NCBI RefSeq assembly: GCF_900112935.1
Contig: NZ_FONM01000001.1
Location: 1 to 64,000, forward strand
Length of the DNA stretch: 64,000 bases
Source: Trichococcus pasteurii
GTDB taxonomy: Bacteria; Bacillota; Bacilli; Lactobacillales; Aerococcaceae
Direction: 5' to 3'
In this document: in pieces, positions 50,189-58,901 of the stretch
Layout: each line of letters starts with the position of its first letter
Numbering within the stretch: the first letter of the stretch is position 1
Translations under genes and position numbers: made by a program
Notes under the pieces: model-generated
Told to the model about the DNA's origin: nothing
Seen by the model: the letters and a program-made list of their open reading frames with translations, nothing else
Database searches by the model: none

Positions 50189-50218
50189 TTGGCCGTGCGG
50201 GAACCCATCTGGTATAAT
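50189..50218 (+). promoter_or_regulatory. Promoter of the LysR-metF region
   Basis: TTGGCC (50189-50194), 18-base spacer, TATAAT (50213-50218), about 70 bases before the LysR start. Confidence 0.6.
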
Positions 50219-50290
50219 CGAAGCAGAATCAAAAAGACAAGCCAAATAACCGCTGCGGCGGCCAAAACAGCGAGAGGGAAGGCAACAAAC

Positions 50291-51202
50291 ATGACCTTAA
50301 AACAATTAAGATATATGCTGGCAGTCGCACAGTACAAATCGATCAACGAAGCTGCAAAAAAATGCTTCATTTCACAACCGAGCCTCTCGAATGCCATCAA
50401 GGACCTGGAGGAAGAAATCGGCTTGGAACTGTTCATCCGGACCGCCAAAGGCATCACGCTGACTGCGGAAGGCAGCGAATTCCTGAAGTACGCGCAGCAA
50501 GTGATCGAGCAAGCGGAATTGCTGGAACAGCGCTACCTCGACAAGAAGCCGGCCAAGCAACTGTGTTCCATTTCGACCCAACATTACGCGTTCGCCGTCA
50601 GCGCGTTCGTGAATATGATCAAAAAGAGCGGAGCGGATGAATACAAGTTCACCCTCCGTGAGACGCGGACCCATGAAATCATCGAGGACGTCAAAAGTTT
50701 CCAGAGTGAAATCGGCATCCTCTACCTGGATTCGTTCAACCGCAATGCGCTCAAAAAAATCCTACAGGAGAGCCAGTTGGAGTTCCACCCCCTCTTTGAG
50801 GCGGAACCGCACATCTTTGTCAGCGTCCGCAATCCGTTGGCGGCCAAACAGAGCGTTACCTTGGCGGATCTTGAGGACTATCCCTACCTGTCGTTCGAAC
50901 AGGGCGAGCATAATTCCTTTTATTTTTCGGAAGAGATACTCAGTACTGTCTTCCATAAAAAAAGCATTCTGGTCAGCGACCGAGCGACTTTGTTCAACCT
51001 GGTGATCGGCTTGGATGGCTACACCATATCTACAGGCGTACTTAGTGAAGAGTTGAACGGCACGGATATTGTTTCGGTTCCGTTGGATGTCGAAGACCGG
51101 ATGGTGATCGGTTGGATCGCCAACAAGAAAGCGGGAATCAGTCGACAGGCGGCCGCCTATATCAAGGAATTGAAAGCAGTGATCCGGACCTATGGGAATT
51201 AA
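50291..51202 (+). CDS. LysR-family regulator next to methionine synthesis genes (MetR/MtaR-like)
   Basis: 303 residues from ATG 50291; the frame is open upstream through the repeat element. HTH residues 1-60 (MTLKQLRYMLAVAQYKSINEAAKKCFISQPSLSNAIKDLEEEIG), linker RYLDKKPAKQLCSISTQHYAFAVSAF and effector domain with LRETRTHEIIEDVKSFQSEIGILYLDSFN. Paralog of the 23552 LysR. The LRETRTHE...EIGIL pattern is that of regulators of methionine uptake and synthesis. Positioned 200 bases upstream of metF; a TATAGC-N5-GCTATA dyad with a T-N11-A core at 51223-51239 is a candidate binding site. Homocysteine or O-acetylserine could be the co-inducer (known for the family). Confidence 0.93.
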   Translation: MTLKQLRYMLAVAQYKSINEAAKKCFISQPSLSNAIKDLEEEIGLELFIRTAKGITLTAEGSEFLKYAQQVIEQAELLEQRYLDKKPAKQLCSISTQHYAFAVSAFVNMIKKSGADEYKFTLRETRTHEIIEDVKSFQSEIGILYLDSFNRNALKKILQESQLEFHPLFEAEPHIFVSVRNPLAAKQSVTLADLEDYPYLSFEQGEHNSFYFSEEILSTVFHKKSILVSDRATLFNLVIGLDGYTISTGVLSEELNGTDIVSVPLDVEDRMVIGWIANKKAGISRQAAAYIKELKAVIRTYGN

Positions 51203-51222
51203 CAGGTTCGCTCTTTTTTTGA

Positions 51223-51239
51223 TATAGCCTTCTGCTATA
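51223..51239. promoter_or_regulatory. Candidate LysR-type operator ahead of metF
   Basis: TATAGC (51223-51228) and GCTATA (51234-51239) form a dyad with the T-N11-A spacing used by LysR proteins, about 165 bases before the metF start. The leader downstream has a small hairpin ATGACTTC/GAAGTCAT near 51303-51322. No SAM, SMK-box or T-box signature was seen. Confidence 0.5.
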
Positions 51240-51401
51240 ACTGAATATATTTTTTTGGTGTTACTCTATATCTTCATTTCATGGCATACTATTGGAAATA
51301 AATGACTTCTTGTGGAAGTCATCAACTGACATGATCAATTGTACACAAAGTAAGTGAGCTTAACATTTGCCACTTTGAACAAATTGAAGGAGGACATGAT
51401 T

Positions 51402-52301
51402 ATGAAGATTAGAGATATGATCAGCAAAGGGGAACCAACCGTTTCGTTTGAAATTTTTCCGCCGAAAAGCAGTTATGCCCTTGAAACAGTGTTCGACACA
51501 TTGGGCGAATTGAAGGACCTGCATCCCGATTTCATTTCCGTGACCTACGGCGCCGGCGGGACAGCCCAAAGCAACACGGTCGAAATCGCATCGCGCATCA
51601 AAAAGGATTTCGGCATCGAATCGATCGCCCATTTGACCGGCTGCACCTCGACAAAAGAGGGCATGAAACGGACACTGGCATCGATCAAGGATAGCGGCAT
51701 CGAAAATATCCTGGCTTTGCGCGGGGATATCCCGCAGGAAAAATTGACGGACAAGAATTGGAATCCGGAATACCGTTACGCTTCCGAGCTCATCGACGAC
51801 ATCAAAGCAGCAGGCGATTTTTCGATCGGAGCGGCCTGCTACCCGGAAGGACATGTCGATTCCATCAACAAAGTGGATGACCTGAAAAATCTGAAAAAGA
51901 AAATGGACCATGGCGCTGACTTCATGATCACGCAGCTTTTCTACGACAACGATCTTTTCTATCAATTCAAGGAGAAATTGGATCTTGTCGGCATCGAACA
52001 GCCTGTCATCGCAGGCATACTGCCGGTCCTGAACATCAAACAAGTGAAACGGATCCAGGAAATTTCAGGCTGCAACTTGCCGCCGAAATTCTTACGGATA
52101 CTCGACAGATACGAGCATGATCCGGCATCACTGCAGGAAGCCGGTATCGCTTATGCAGTCGATCAGATCATCGATTTGCTTTCTTCCGGGGTGGATGGCG
52201 TCCACATCTACACGATGAACAAGCCTGACGCAACAAGAAGGATCATGGAGAACATCTCTTGTGTCCGCAAAGCGGTATGCAGAAAAGAGCCGCAAAGATG
52301 A
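51402..52301 (+). CDS. metF: Methylenetetrahydrofolate reductase
   Basis: 299 residues from ATG 51402, seven bases after GAAGGAGG (ATG 51396 would be too close). FAD-dependent TIM barrel: SFEIFPPKSSYALETV with the N-terminal catalytic Glu, DFISVTYGAGGT, IAHLTGCTSTKEGM, NILALRGDIP, IGAACYPEGHVDS, FMITQLFYDND. These are the standard MetF signatures. Reduces 5,10-methylene- to 5-methyl-tetrahydrofolate, the methyl donor for the methionine synthase two genes downstream. Its stop overlaps the next start by 4 bases (ATGA). Confidence 0.96.
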   Translation: MKIRDMISKGEPTVSFEIFPPKSSYALETVFDTLGELKDLHPDFISVTYGAGGTAQSNTVEIASRIKKDFGIESIAHLTGCTSTKEGMKRTLASIKDSGIENILALRGDIPQEKLTDKNWNPEYRYASELIDDIKAAGDFSIGAACYPEGHVDSINKVDDLKNLKKKMDHGADFMITQLFYDNDLFYQFKEKLDLVGIEQPVIAGILPVLNIKQVKRIQEISGCNLPPKFLRILDRYEHDPASLQEAGIAYAVDQIIDLLSSGVDGVHIYTMNKPDATRRIMENISCVRKAVCRKEPQR

Positions 52302-52963
52302 AGACGGATCTGAAGCTGGTCGCGAAGTACCTTGGCTTCGGCAACAAACAACCGGACGAACGGACAAGGAATGACATGGAGAACATCGCTGCCCAGTTTG
52401 AGCAGGCGGTAACCGGGAAATGGACTTATGGCCATTATCTCCTGGACCATTCAATTGAAGGCTTGATCAAGCTGGAGGGGACTGCAGTAGTTCTTGAAGG
52501 GAAAAGCATCAACCGCACGCTTAAGCGCTGCAAAGAAGTCTATATCATGGTCTGCACATTAGGCGCGCAAGGAGACCTCCTCATTGAGCGCAATAAAATG
52601 ATGTCACCTACTATGGGCATGATCGCGGATGCCTGTGCATCCGCATTCGTCGAGACGATTGCGGACAGTTGCCAGCAGGAAATCGAAAGCCAGCTGCCAG
52701 CGGGAGCCGCATTGACTTTCCGCTACGCGCCCGGATACGGGGACCTTCCGTTGGCCACCAACAAAACGCTGCTCGGGGAATTGCAGTCAGACAAACGGAT
52801 CGGGGTCCATCTGACGGATTCGATGCTGATGACTCCAAGAAAATCGATTGTGGCGATTTTGGGCGTTCTGGAGGAAGGCATCTCCAAAGGGAAGAATCAT
52901 CGCTGCGGGAACAAAAGCTGCAGCGAGTGCGATCTGAACGACAGCTGCACGGCCAGAAGTTAA
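52298..52963 (+). CDS. Free-standing MetH reactivation (activation) domain protein
   Basis: 221 residues; ATG 52298 overlaps the metF stop. The segment MKTDLKLVAKYLGFGNKQPD..., MMSPTMGMIADACASAFVETIADSCQQEI, LTFRYAPGYGDLPLATNKTLLGEL and GVHLTDSMLMTPRKSIVAILG matches the C-terminal, S-adenosylmethionine-binding reactivation domain of cobalamin-dependent methionine synthase (RYSPGYGD-type motif, and the TP..S region). In E. coli MetH it is fused to the enzyme; here it is a separate protein. A C-terminal Cys motif CGNKSCSECDLNDSC is an addition that may bind a metal cluster. Operon metF-this-metH. Confidence 0.9.
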   Translation: MKTDLKLVAKYLGFGNKQPDERTRNDMENIAAQFEQAVTGKWTYGHYLLDHSIEGLIKLEGTAVVLEGKSINRTLKRCKEVYIMVCTLGAQGDLLIERNKMMSPTMGMIADACASAFVETIADSCQQEIESQLPAGAALTFRYAPGYGDLPLATNKTLLGELQSDKRIGVHLTDSMLMTPRKSIVAILGVLEEGISKGKNHRCGNKSCSECDLNDSCTARS

Positions 52964-52982
52964 GCCAGGGGGACAAAAAATA

Positions 52983-55364
52983 ATGGATATCAGAAAACAA
53001 ATTGGGGAAGAATTGCTTCTTTTCGATGGAGCGATGGGCACGATGCTCCAGAAATATGGGATGAAAGCCGGCCAAAACCCGGAAGCGTTGAATCTGGAGG
53101 ATCCAGAGCTGCTCAGCCGGATCCATCGGGAATACGTCGAAGCCGGTGCACAATTCATCACGACAAATACATTCGGCGCCAATGCCTACAAATTGCAGGA
53201 GACCGGCTACTCGGTCACGGAAGTGATCACTGCGGCAGTTGAAATCGCCAAAGCGGCAACGGCAGGGACCGGGGCGAAAGTGGCGCTCGATATCGGACCG
53301 GTAGGAAAGATGATGAAACCGATCGGATTGCTTGATTTCGACCAGGCTTACGACTATTTCCGCGAGCAAGTGACGATCGGAGCGGCGGCCGGAGCTGATC
53401 TGATCCTCATCGAAACGATGTCGGATCTGGGGGAAATGCGCGCTGCCGTGTTGGCGGCAAAAGAGAACTGCGACCTGCCGATTTTCGCAACGATGACCTT
53501 TACGGAGGACGGCAACACCTTGACCGGGACTGAGCCGGAAATCATGGCGCTCTCTTTGGATGCATTGGGTGTGGATGCACTGGGCGTGAACTGTTCATTG
53601 GGGCCTAAGGAGCTGATTCCCATCATCAAAAGGATATTGGCATTCACGAACACATCAGTGATGGTGCAGGCGAATGCCGGCATCCCTGTGACGGAAGCGG
53701 GCGTCGCCAAATATAACGTCGTTTCCAAGGCTTACCTTGAAGTCGCGAAAGAGTTGGCCGGTTTGGGGGTTTCCGTTATCGGCGGATGCTGCGGCACGAC
53801 CCCGGAATACATCCGTGATTTGCAGCAGGCCAAGGCGTCTTTTGCGAAAAGGGAAATCAACAAATTGAAGCGGTACGTCTGCTCCGCGCAGAAAAAGGTT
53901 TGCCTGGACGGCCAGATCACCCTCATCGGTGAGCGGATCAACCCGTCAGGCAACAAGGCTTTGAAGGAACAATTCGTGGCAGGCAATCCATTAGCGGCCA
54001 TCAAAGTCGCTTTCGAACAGGTCCAAAAAGGTGCGGATGTTTTGGACGTCAACACCTCTTTGCCGATGATCGACGAAACGGACTATATGACAAAAATAAT
54101 CGATGGGATGAGCGGCCTAGTGGAAGCGCCGTTGCAGTTCGATTCGACCAAGCCGGAAGTGCTTGAAGTAGCCTTGAGGCGCTACAGCGGTGTTGCGATC
54201 GTCAATTCGGTCAACGGGAAAGAATCCTCGATGGCCGAAATTTATCCAATCGTCCAGAAATACGGCGCCTTTGTGGTTGCCTTGTGTCTGGATGAAGCGG
54301 GCATCCCGGATGATGCTGACGGCCGGACAAAGGTCGCCCAAAAGCTGATCGACCGAGCGGCAGAGTACGGCATCGCTGCCGAAAGATTGCTGGTGGATTG
54401 CCTTGTGCTCACTGCAGCTGCCCAACAGAAAGCGGTTATGGAGACGCTGAAGGCCTTGCGTTGGGTCAAGGAAAACACGCAAGCTTTGACCACTTTGGGA
54501 TTGAGCAATGTTTCCTATGGGCTGCCTTTCCGTGCCTTGATCAACCGTACCTATTTTGCGATGGCTTTGACTTCGGGACTGGATACGGTCATCATCAATC
54601 CGGGGGCCGACGGAATCGTCGACACGATGCGCGCCTTCAATGTTCTGTCAGGGCAAGACGAAGGTGCCATCGACTATATCGACTACAACAACAAGAAGGC
54701 TGTGGTCAAATCCGATGGTCCCAAGCAGGAAAACGTGGTACGTTCCTACCGGGAAATGCTGTTGGAGGGCGACGAAACAGGGATCATGAAGGCAACCAAC
54801 GCGCTGCTTAAAGACAATACACCATTGGCTGTCGTGGACGATCACATCGTGCCGGCATTGGATGAAGTAGGCAAGCTCTATGAACAGAAGAACATCTTCT
54901 TGCCTCAGTTGATCCGCGCTGCCGAAACGGCCGGAAAAGCTTTCGAGACAATCCGTGCAAAACTTGCGGCCGGCAATGAAAAGCTAGAATCGAAGGGGAC
55001 GATCGTCATGGCCACCGTAAGAGGGGATATCCATGATATCGGAAAGAATCTGGCCAAAGTGCTGCTTGAAAACTATGGCTACGACGTCATCGACCTGGGC
55101 AAGGATGTCCCGATCGAGGAAGTTGTCGCTGTTGCCAAGCAACGCCAAGTCAAACTGGTCGGGCTGTCTGCGCTGATGACGACGACCGTCACTGCGATGG
55201 AGGATACGATCACGGCCTTGCGCGAGGCAAATCTGCCTGTGAAGGTCTTCGTCGGGGGAGCCGTACTGACAGAAAAGTACGCCAAAGCCATCGGTGCGGA
55301 TTATTACTGCAAAGATGCCCGAGCCGGCGTCACCGTAGCCGAAGAAGTTTTTAGTACAATGTAA
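52983..55364 (+). CDS. metH: Cobalamin-dependent methionine synthase lacking the reactivation domain
   Basis: 793 residues against about 1220 in E. coli. ATG after CAGGGGGACAAAAAATA. Domains in order: homocysteine-binding zinc barrel (1-285; ITTNTFGAN, GVNCSLGP and GGCCGTTPEYI with the zinc Cys), pterin barrel (315-570; LIGERINPSGNK, DVLDVNTSLPMIDE), B12-binding cap and Rossmann domains (585-793; DIHDIGKNLAKVLLENYGYDV with the cobalt-ligand His, and the GLSALMTTTVTAM B12 loop). Transfers the methyl group of methyl-tetrahydrofolate via cobalamin to homocysteine. Because residues for reactivation are in the preceding gene, the two proteins should interact. Needs imported or made cobalamin, uncommon in Lactobacillales. 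Confidence 0.95.
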   Translation: MDIRKQIGEELLLFDGAMGTMLQKYGMKAGQNPEALNLEDPELLSRIHREYVEAGAQFITTNTFGANAYKLQETGYSVTEVITAAVEIAKAATAGTGAKVALDIGPVGKMMKPIGLLDFDQAYDYFREQVTIGAAAGADLILIETMSDLGEMRAAVLAAKENCDLPIFATMTFTEDGNTLTGTEPEIMALSLDALGVDALGVNCSLGPKELIPIIKRILAFTNTSVMVQANAGIPVTEAGVAKYNVVSKAYLEVAKELAGLGVSVIGGCCGTTPEYIRDLQQAKASFAKREINKLKRYVCSAQKKVCLDGQITLIGERINPSGNKALKEQFVAGNPLAAIKVAFEQVQKGADVLDVNTSLPMIDETDYMTKIIDGMSGLVEAPLQFDSTKPEVLEVALRRYSGVAIVNSVNGKESSMAEIYPIVQKYGAFVVALCLDEAGIPDDADGRTKVAQKLIDRAAEYGIAAERLLVDCLVLTAAAQQKAVMETLKALRWVKENTQALTTLGLSNVSYGLPFRALINRTYFAMALTSGLDTVIINPGADGIVDTMRAFNVLSGQDEGAIDYIDYNNKKAVVKSDGPKQENVVRSYREMLLEGDETGIMKATNALLKDNTPLAVVDDHIVPALDEVGKLYEQKNIFLPQLIRAAETAGKAFETIRAKLAAGNEKLESKGTIVMATVRGDIHDIGKNLAKVLLENYGYDVIDLGKDVPIEEVVAVAKQRQVKLVGLSALMTTTVTAMEDTITALREANLPVKVFVGGAVLTEKYAKAIGADYYCKDARAGVTVAEEVFSTM

Positions 55365-55415
55365 AAAAAATCCCGGAAGAGAATCCATTCAAAATGGATC
55401 TCTTCCGGGATTTTT
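55365..55415. terminator. Bidirectional intrinsic terminator
   Basis: AATCCCGGAAGA..AATCCAT pairs with ATGGAT..TCTTCCGGGATT, with A and T runs on the flanks; serves metH and the convergent OFA transporter gene. Confidence 0.92.
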
Positions 55416-55419
55416 CTTT

Positions 55420-56670
55420 TTAGGCTGGACGTCTTGTTTTATTCATGTCATCCGGTTTTGATCTTAAGATAACAGCGCTGATGAAGAGAGCGACCGAATA
55501 CAGTGCCAATACGACATAGAGAACGTTGTTGAAGGAACCTGTCTTCGCAATGATGAAGGCACTCAATTGGTTCCCGGAAAGTCCGGCAAAAGCCCAGGCA
55601 GATAAAGCCAGTCCGTGGATGGTGCTGATGCTGTTCATCCCGAACCGGTCGGCAAGCAATGGCGGAAGGCTGGAGAAACCGCCGCCGTAGCCGGCGTTGA
55701 TGACACAAAGCGTAATGATGACTAAAGGAGCGATTGCATTGTTGATGCCGTTCGCCAAAAGTGTAAGCGCCGTAGCAGCGATCGACAGACCGAAAATCCA
55801 GATATAAATGGTGTTTCTGTCCTTCAACCTGTCTCCGAAGGATGCAAAGCCAAGCCGGCCACTTGCGTTGAAGAGTGCTGTCAATGAGCTGATCACTCCG
55901 ACTGCACCGAAGCCGATGAAGTGCAGCAAATCCTTCTCCTGCGAGATGAGCGCCAATCCGCAAGTGATGTTGATGAAGAACATCAACCAGATGCCGATGA
56001 ATGTTTTGTTTTTGAAGATGTCGAGGATGTTTTCGCCTTTCTTCATCTTCACGGGTACTTCCACCCAATCGGATGGTTTTTTCAACAGCAGATGGCCCAG
56101 GAACATCATGATGAAATAGACAACAGCCAGGATATAGAACAGTTTGTAGAGCCGGGTCGGGTCAACGAGCGTACCATCCGCATTGGTTGCACCCAAAAGC
56201 ATCTCGATGATCGGGCTGGCGATGACCTTTGCCAATCCGAATCCGGCCACCGCTATCCCCGTTGCCAAGCCTTTGTTGTTTTTGAACCACAGCATCAGGG
56301 TTTTGACCGGCGAGAGATAGCCGATGCCGCAACCGATGCCCATCAGGACACCATAAGTCAGAAAGATGCCGATCAGCGATTTTTGCTGGATGAAGAATCC
56401 GGTTCCGGCCATCCCGGCGGCAAAACAAATGGACGCAATCAGGGAAGATTTGTGGATGTCCTTCTCCACGACCCTGCCCGCGAAGGCAGCCGACATTCCA
56501 AGGAAGAAGATGGCGATGCTGAACGCCCATTCGACCTCGCCTAGCGGCCTGCCGATATATTCGGCGATGCCCCCCTTCAGCAAGGACCAGCAGTAGACTG
56601 TCCCGATGCTGCAGTGGATAAGCAGTGCCGGGACAGCGGCACGCATCCATTTATTTTCGATGTTATTCAT
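55420..56670 (-). CDS. OFA-family major facilitator (OxlT-like antiporter)
   Basis: 416 residues with twelve membrane helices; ATG on minus strand, preceded by AAGGGGGGCTTCAAA. The family start WMRAAVPALLIHCSIGTVYCWSLLKGGIAEYIG and the mid-motif GYLSPVKTLMLWFKNNKGLATGIAVAGFGLAKVIASPI are those of the oxalate/formate antiporter family; Gly-rich INAGYGGGFSSLPPLLADRFG is the second signature. The substrate is a carboxylate in known members (oxalate, formate, lactate), not assignable here. A 10-bp inverted repeat at 56695-56726 in the promoter area may be an operator. Convergent with metH. Confidence 0.9.
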   Translation of the reverse strand: MNNIENKWMRAAVPALLIHCSIGTVYCWSLLKGGIAEYIGRPLGEVEWAFSIAIFFLGMSAAFAGRVVEKDIHKSSLIASICFAAGMAGTGFFIQQKSLIGIFLTYGVLMGIGCGIGYLSPVKTLMLWFKNNKGLATGIAVAGFGLAKVIASPIIEMLLGATNADGTLVDPTRLYKLFYILAVVYFIMMFLGHLLLKKPSDWVEVPVKMKKGENILDIFKNKTFIGIWLMFFINITCGLALISQEKDLLHFIGFGAVGVISSLTALFNASGRLGFASFGDRLKDRNTIYIWIFGLSIAATALTLLANGINNAIAPLVIITLCVINAGYGGGFSSLPPLLADRFGMNSISTIHGLALSAWAFAGLSGNQLSAFIIAKTGSFNNVLYVVLALYSVALFISAVILRSKPDDMNKTRRPA

Positions 56671-56694
56671 TTTGAAGCCCCCCTTAGGTAATGA

Positions 56695-56726
56695 TAGTAT
56701 GATTGCGTGAATATTTAATCATGCTA
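56695..56726. promoter_or_regulatory. Dyad upstream of the OFA transporter gene
   Basis: TAGTATGATT (56695-56704) and AATCATGCTA (56715-56726 region) are inverted repeats with one mismatch and about 12 bases between; 25 bases upstream of the transporter start. Candidate operator of unknown protein. Confidence 0.5.
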
Positions 56727-56903
56727 CCGTCATCTTAACCCCGATTTACTGGAAATGCAATCGCTTTCCGAAGCCGTGGGAGAGGGCAGTTTGTCCAATC
56801 TGGACAATGTTCTTCCCTGGGAGGCTGAGCAGACGGAATTTTCTGGATAAATAGAAGATTTGTCGGTAATATGAACTATGGACAGTGAAGGAGGAGTCAG
56901 AGG

Positions 56904-58037
56904 ATGCAAGTTGAGATAAGGAAAGCTGATCTGCAGGATTTGGACGCACTGAAAATAATAGAGGACACTTGTTTCCCGGAAGCCGAGGCGGCTACGCTTG
57001 AATCACTCAGTGAGCGGCTACAACTGTTCCCGGAGAGCTTCCTGGTTGTTGAAGTCGAGGGTGTACTGGTTGGATTCGTGAACGGAGCCGTCATCGATGA
57101 ACCGATCATCCGCGATGCCCATTACCATGATGCTGCGCTGCATAATCCGGATGGCGCTTATCAAAGCGTATTCGGTTTGGATGTGAGCCCAAACCATAGA
57201 AGGCAAGGAATCGCTGAAAAGTTGCTGACGGCACTGATCGATGCGGCCAGGCAAGCAGGCAGAAAAGGCTTGACGCTTTGCTGCAAAGAGGAAAAGATCC
57301 CTTATTACGAGAAATTTGGGTTGGTGAACAGCGGCAAATCGAGCTCCACGCACGGGAACGCCGTTTGGTATGACATGATTTTGCATTTTGAAGAAAAAAG
57401 GATAGAGAAAATGGATCTGAAAATCATATTGGCGAGTCAATCGCCAAGACGCAGCGAATTGCTGTCATTATCCACAAAAGACTTCGCGGTCCAAGTTGCG
57501 GACATTGACGAAAAAGCGATAGAAGAACGCATCCTGGCCGAAGCGGGACAAGAAAAGTTCCTGGACACTGCCACGGAACTGGTGGAAACGTTGGCGCGGG
57601 AAAAAGCGTCGGTCATCCACCATGAGAACAGGGAAGCGATGGTCATCGGTTCGGACACTGTGGTCGTGTTGGACGAAAAGATCCTCGGCAAACCGGTAGA
57701 TGAGGCCGACGCCTATGCGATGCTGCGCGCACTGGCAGGCAAGACCCATTCGGTCCTGACCGGCGTCAGCATTTTATGGGGCGAAAAGGAAGAGACTTTT
57801 GCTTCTGAGACGAAAGTCAGCTTCTTTGATTGGGATGATCGGATGGAGGCGGAAGTGAAGGCATATGTTGCATCGGGCAAGCCGATGGATAAAGCCGGAG
57901 CATACGGCATCCAGGAGGAAGCCGCGCTCTGGGTTTCCGGAATCGAAGGGGACTACAATACGATTGTCGGGTTTCCGGTCGCCTTGGTCGATAAAGCCAT
58001 CCACCGGTTGCTGACGGAAGCACAGACAGAGAAGTAG
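56904..58037 (+). CDS. GNAT acetyltransferase fused to Maf nucleotide pyrophosphatase
   Basis: 377 residues in one uninterrupted frame; ATG after AGGAGGAGTCAGAGG. Residues 1-169 are a GNAT domain: SVFGLDVSPNHRRQGIAEKLLTALIDAARQAGRKGLTLCCKE with the R/Q-x-x-G-x-A loop, and IPYYEKFGLVNSG. From residue 170 the sequence is a complete Maf/YhdE protein: LASQSPRRSELL start, SDTVVVLDEKILGKP and the late AGAYGIQEEAALWVSGIEGDYNTIVGFP, i.e. a dTTP/UTP pyrophosphatase. The Maf part begins at ATG 57411 with its own AAAAAGGATAG site nine bases upstream, so a separate Maf may also be made. Maf enzymes clear non-canonical nucleotides. Terminator at 58052-58098. Confidence 0.9.
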   Translation: MQVEIRKADLQDLDALKIIEDTCFPEAEAATLESLSERLQLFPESFLVVEVEGVLVGFVNGAVIDEPIIRDAHYHDAALHNPDGAYQSVFGLDVSPNHRRQGIAEKLLTALIDAARQAGRKGLTLCCKEEKIPYYEKFGLVNSGKSSSTHGNAVWYDMILHFEEKRIEKMDLKIILASQSPRRSELLSLSTKDFAVQVADIDEKAIEERILAEAGQEKFLDTATELVETLAREKASVIHHENREAMVIGSDTVVVLDEKILGKPVDEADAYAMLRALAGKTHSVLTGVSILWGEKEETFASETKVSFFDWDDRMEAEVKAYVASGKPMDKAGAYGIQEEAALWVSGIEGDYNTIVGFPVALVDKAIHRLLTEAQTEK

Positions 58038-58051
58038 TTTTTGAAAGCAAG

Positions 58052-58098
58052 AAAAAACGATCGCGGTCAGCTGGATGCAGCTGACGCGATCGTTTTTT
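58052..58098. terminator. Bidirectional intrinsic terminator
   Basis: AAAAAACGATCGCG..CAGCTG pairs with CAGCTG..CGCGATCGTTTTTT; ends the GNAT-Maf gene and the convergent acetyltransferase gene. Confidence 0.9.
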
Positions 58099-58114
58099 GC
58101 TTTTACTCGTGTAT

Positions 58115-58684
58115 TTAGGACTTGGAATCGGAAAGCTCGATCTCACGGATGACGCGCGCCGGGTTCCCTGCAATCACGACATTGTCCGGGAATGATTTGG
58201 TCACGACGCTGCCCATGCCGACGACGACATTGTCCCCCAGAGTGACACCTGGACCGATTACGGAAGAGCCGCCGATCCAGACATTGTTCCCGATCGTGAT
58301 CGGTTTCCCGTACTCCCAGCCGCTGTTCCGTTCGACCGGATCAATCGGATGGGTGGCGGTATAGAAGCTGACGTTCGGCGCAATCATCACGTTGTCCCCG
58401 AATGTGACCGGGCAGGTGTCCAGTATCGTACAATTGAAGTTCGCATAGAAATTCTCGCCGACAAAAATATTGAAGCCGTAATCCAGCGAAAATGTCGGTT
58501 CGATATAAATATTTTCCCCAGTTTTTCCGAACCAATTTTTCAACAGCTCACTGCGCTTGCGGGCATCCGTTTCGTTGTTGAAAAGGTGCATCTTTTCCCG
58601 GGAACTGTGCCGCATGGAGGAAAGCTCCGGATTGCTGGAAAAATAAAGTTCACCGGCGATCATTTTTTCTAGTTCTGATTTCAT
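58115..58684 (-). CDS. Maltose/galactoside O-acetyltransferase (LacA/Maa family)
   Basis: 189 residues; minus-strand ATG preceded by AAGGAGACTATAAA. N-terminal Mac domain (residues 1-50, [18 protein letters not shown]) and left-handed beta-helix with hexapeptide repeats ([63 protein letters not shown]) ending [11 protein letters not shown]. The catalytic His is in [10 protein letters not shown] (about residue 112). Transfers acetyl from acetyl-CoA to a sugar hydroxyl; maltose or galactoside acetylation is family knowledge. Convergent with the GNAT-Maf gene. Confidence 0.94.
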   Translation of the reverse strand: MKSELEKMIAGELYFSSNPELSSMRHSSREKMHLFNNETDARKRSELLKNWFGKTGENIYIEPTFSLDYGFNIFVGENFYANFNCTILDTCPVTFGDNVMIAPNVSFYTATHPIDPVERNSGWEYGKPITIGNNVWIGGSSVIGPGVTLGDNVVVGMGSVVTKSFPDNVVIAGNPARVIREIELSDSKS

Positions 58685-58901
58685 TTTATAGTCTCCTTAC
58701 GTATAGGATAGTAAATTTTTTGATTATTTTTACTAATTATAACGAAACATTTACTGATTTGATATACGAAATGAATCAGGCGCTATTTTATTTTTGCTGG
58801 ATTAAGGCATATTGGATTTTTCGGAAATCGGACTGTTAAATTTTGGATTGTAAAGCATAAATGCAGTAAGATGTGTGTAAGCGATAACATTTACGAAGTG
58901 G

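Noticed and set aside
51203-51401. S-box, SMK-box or Met T-box in the metF leader
   Set aside because: No conserved SAM-riboswitch or T-box sequences were seen; only a small hairpin and a LysR-type dyad.
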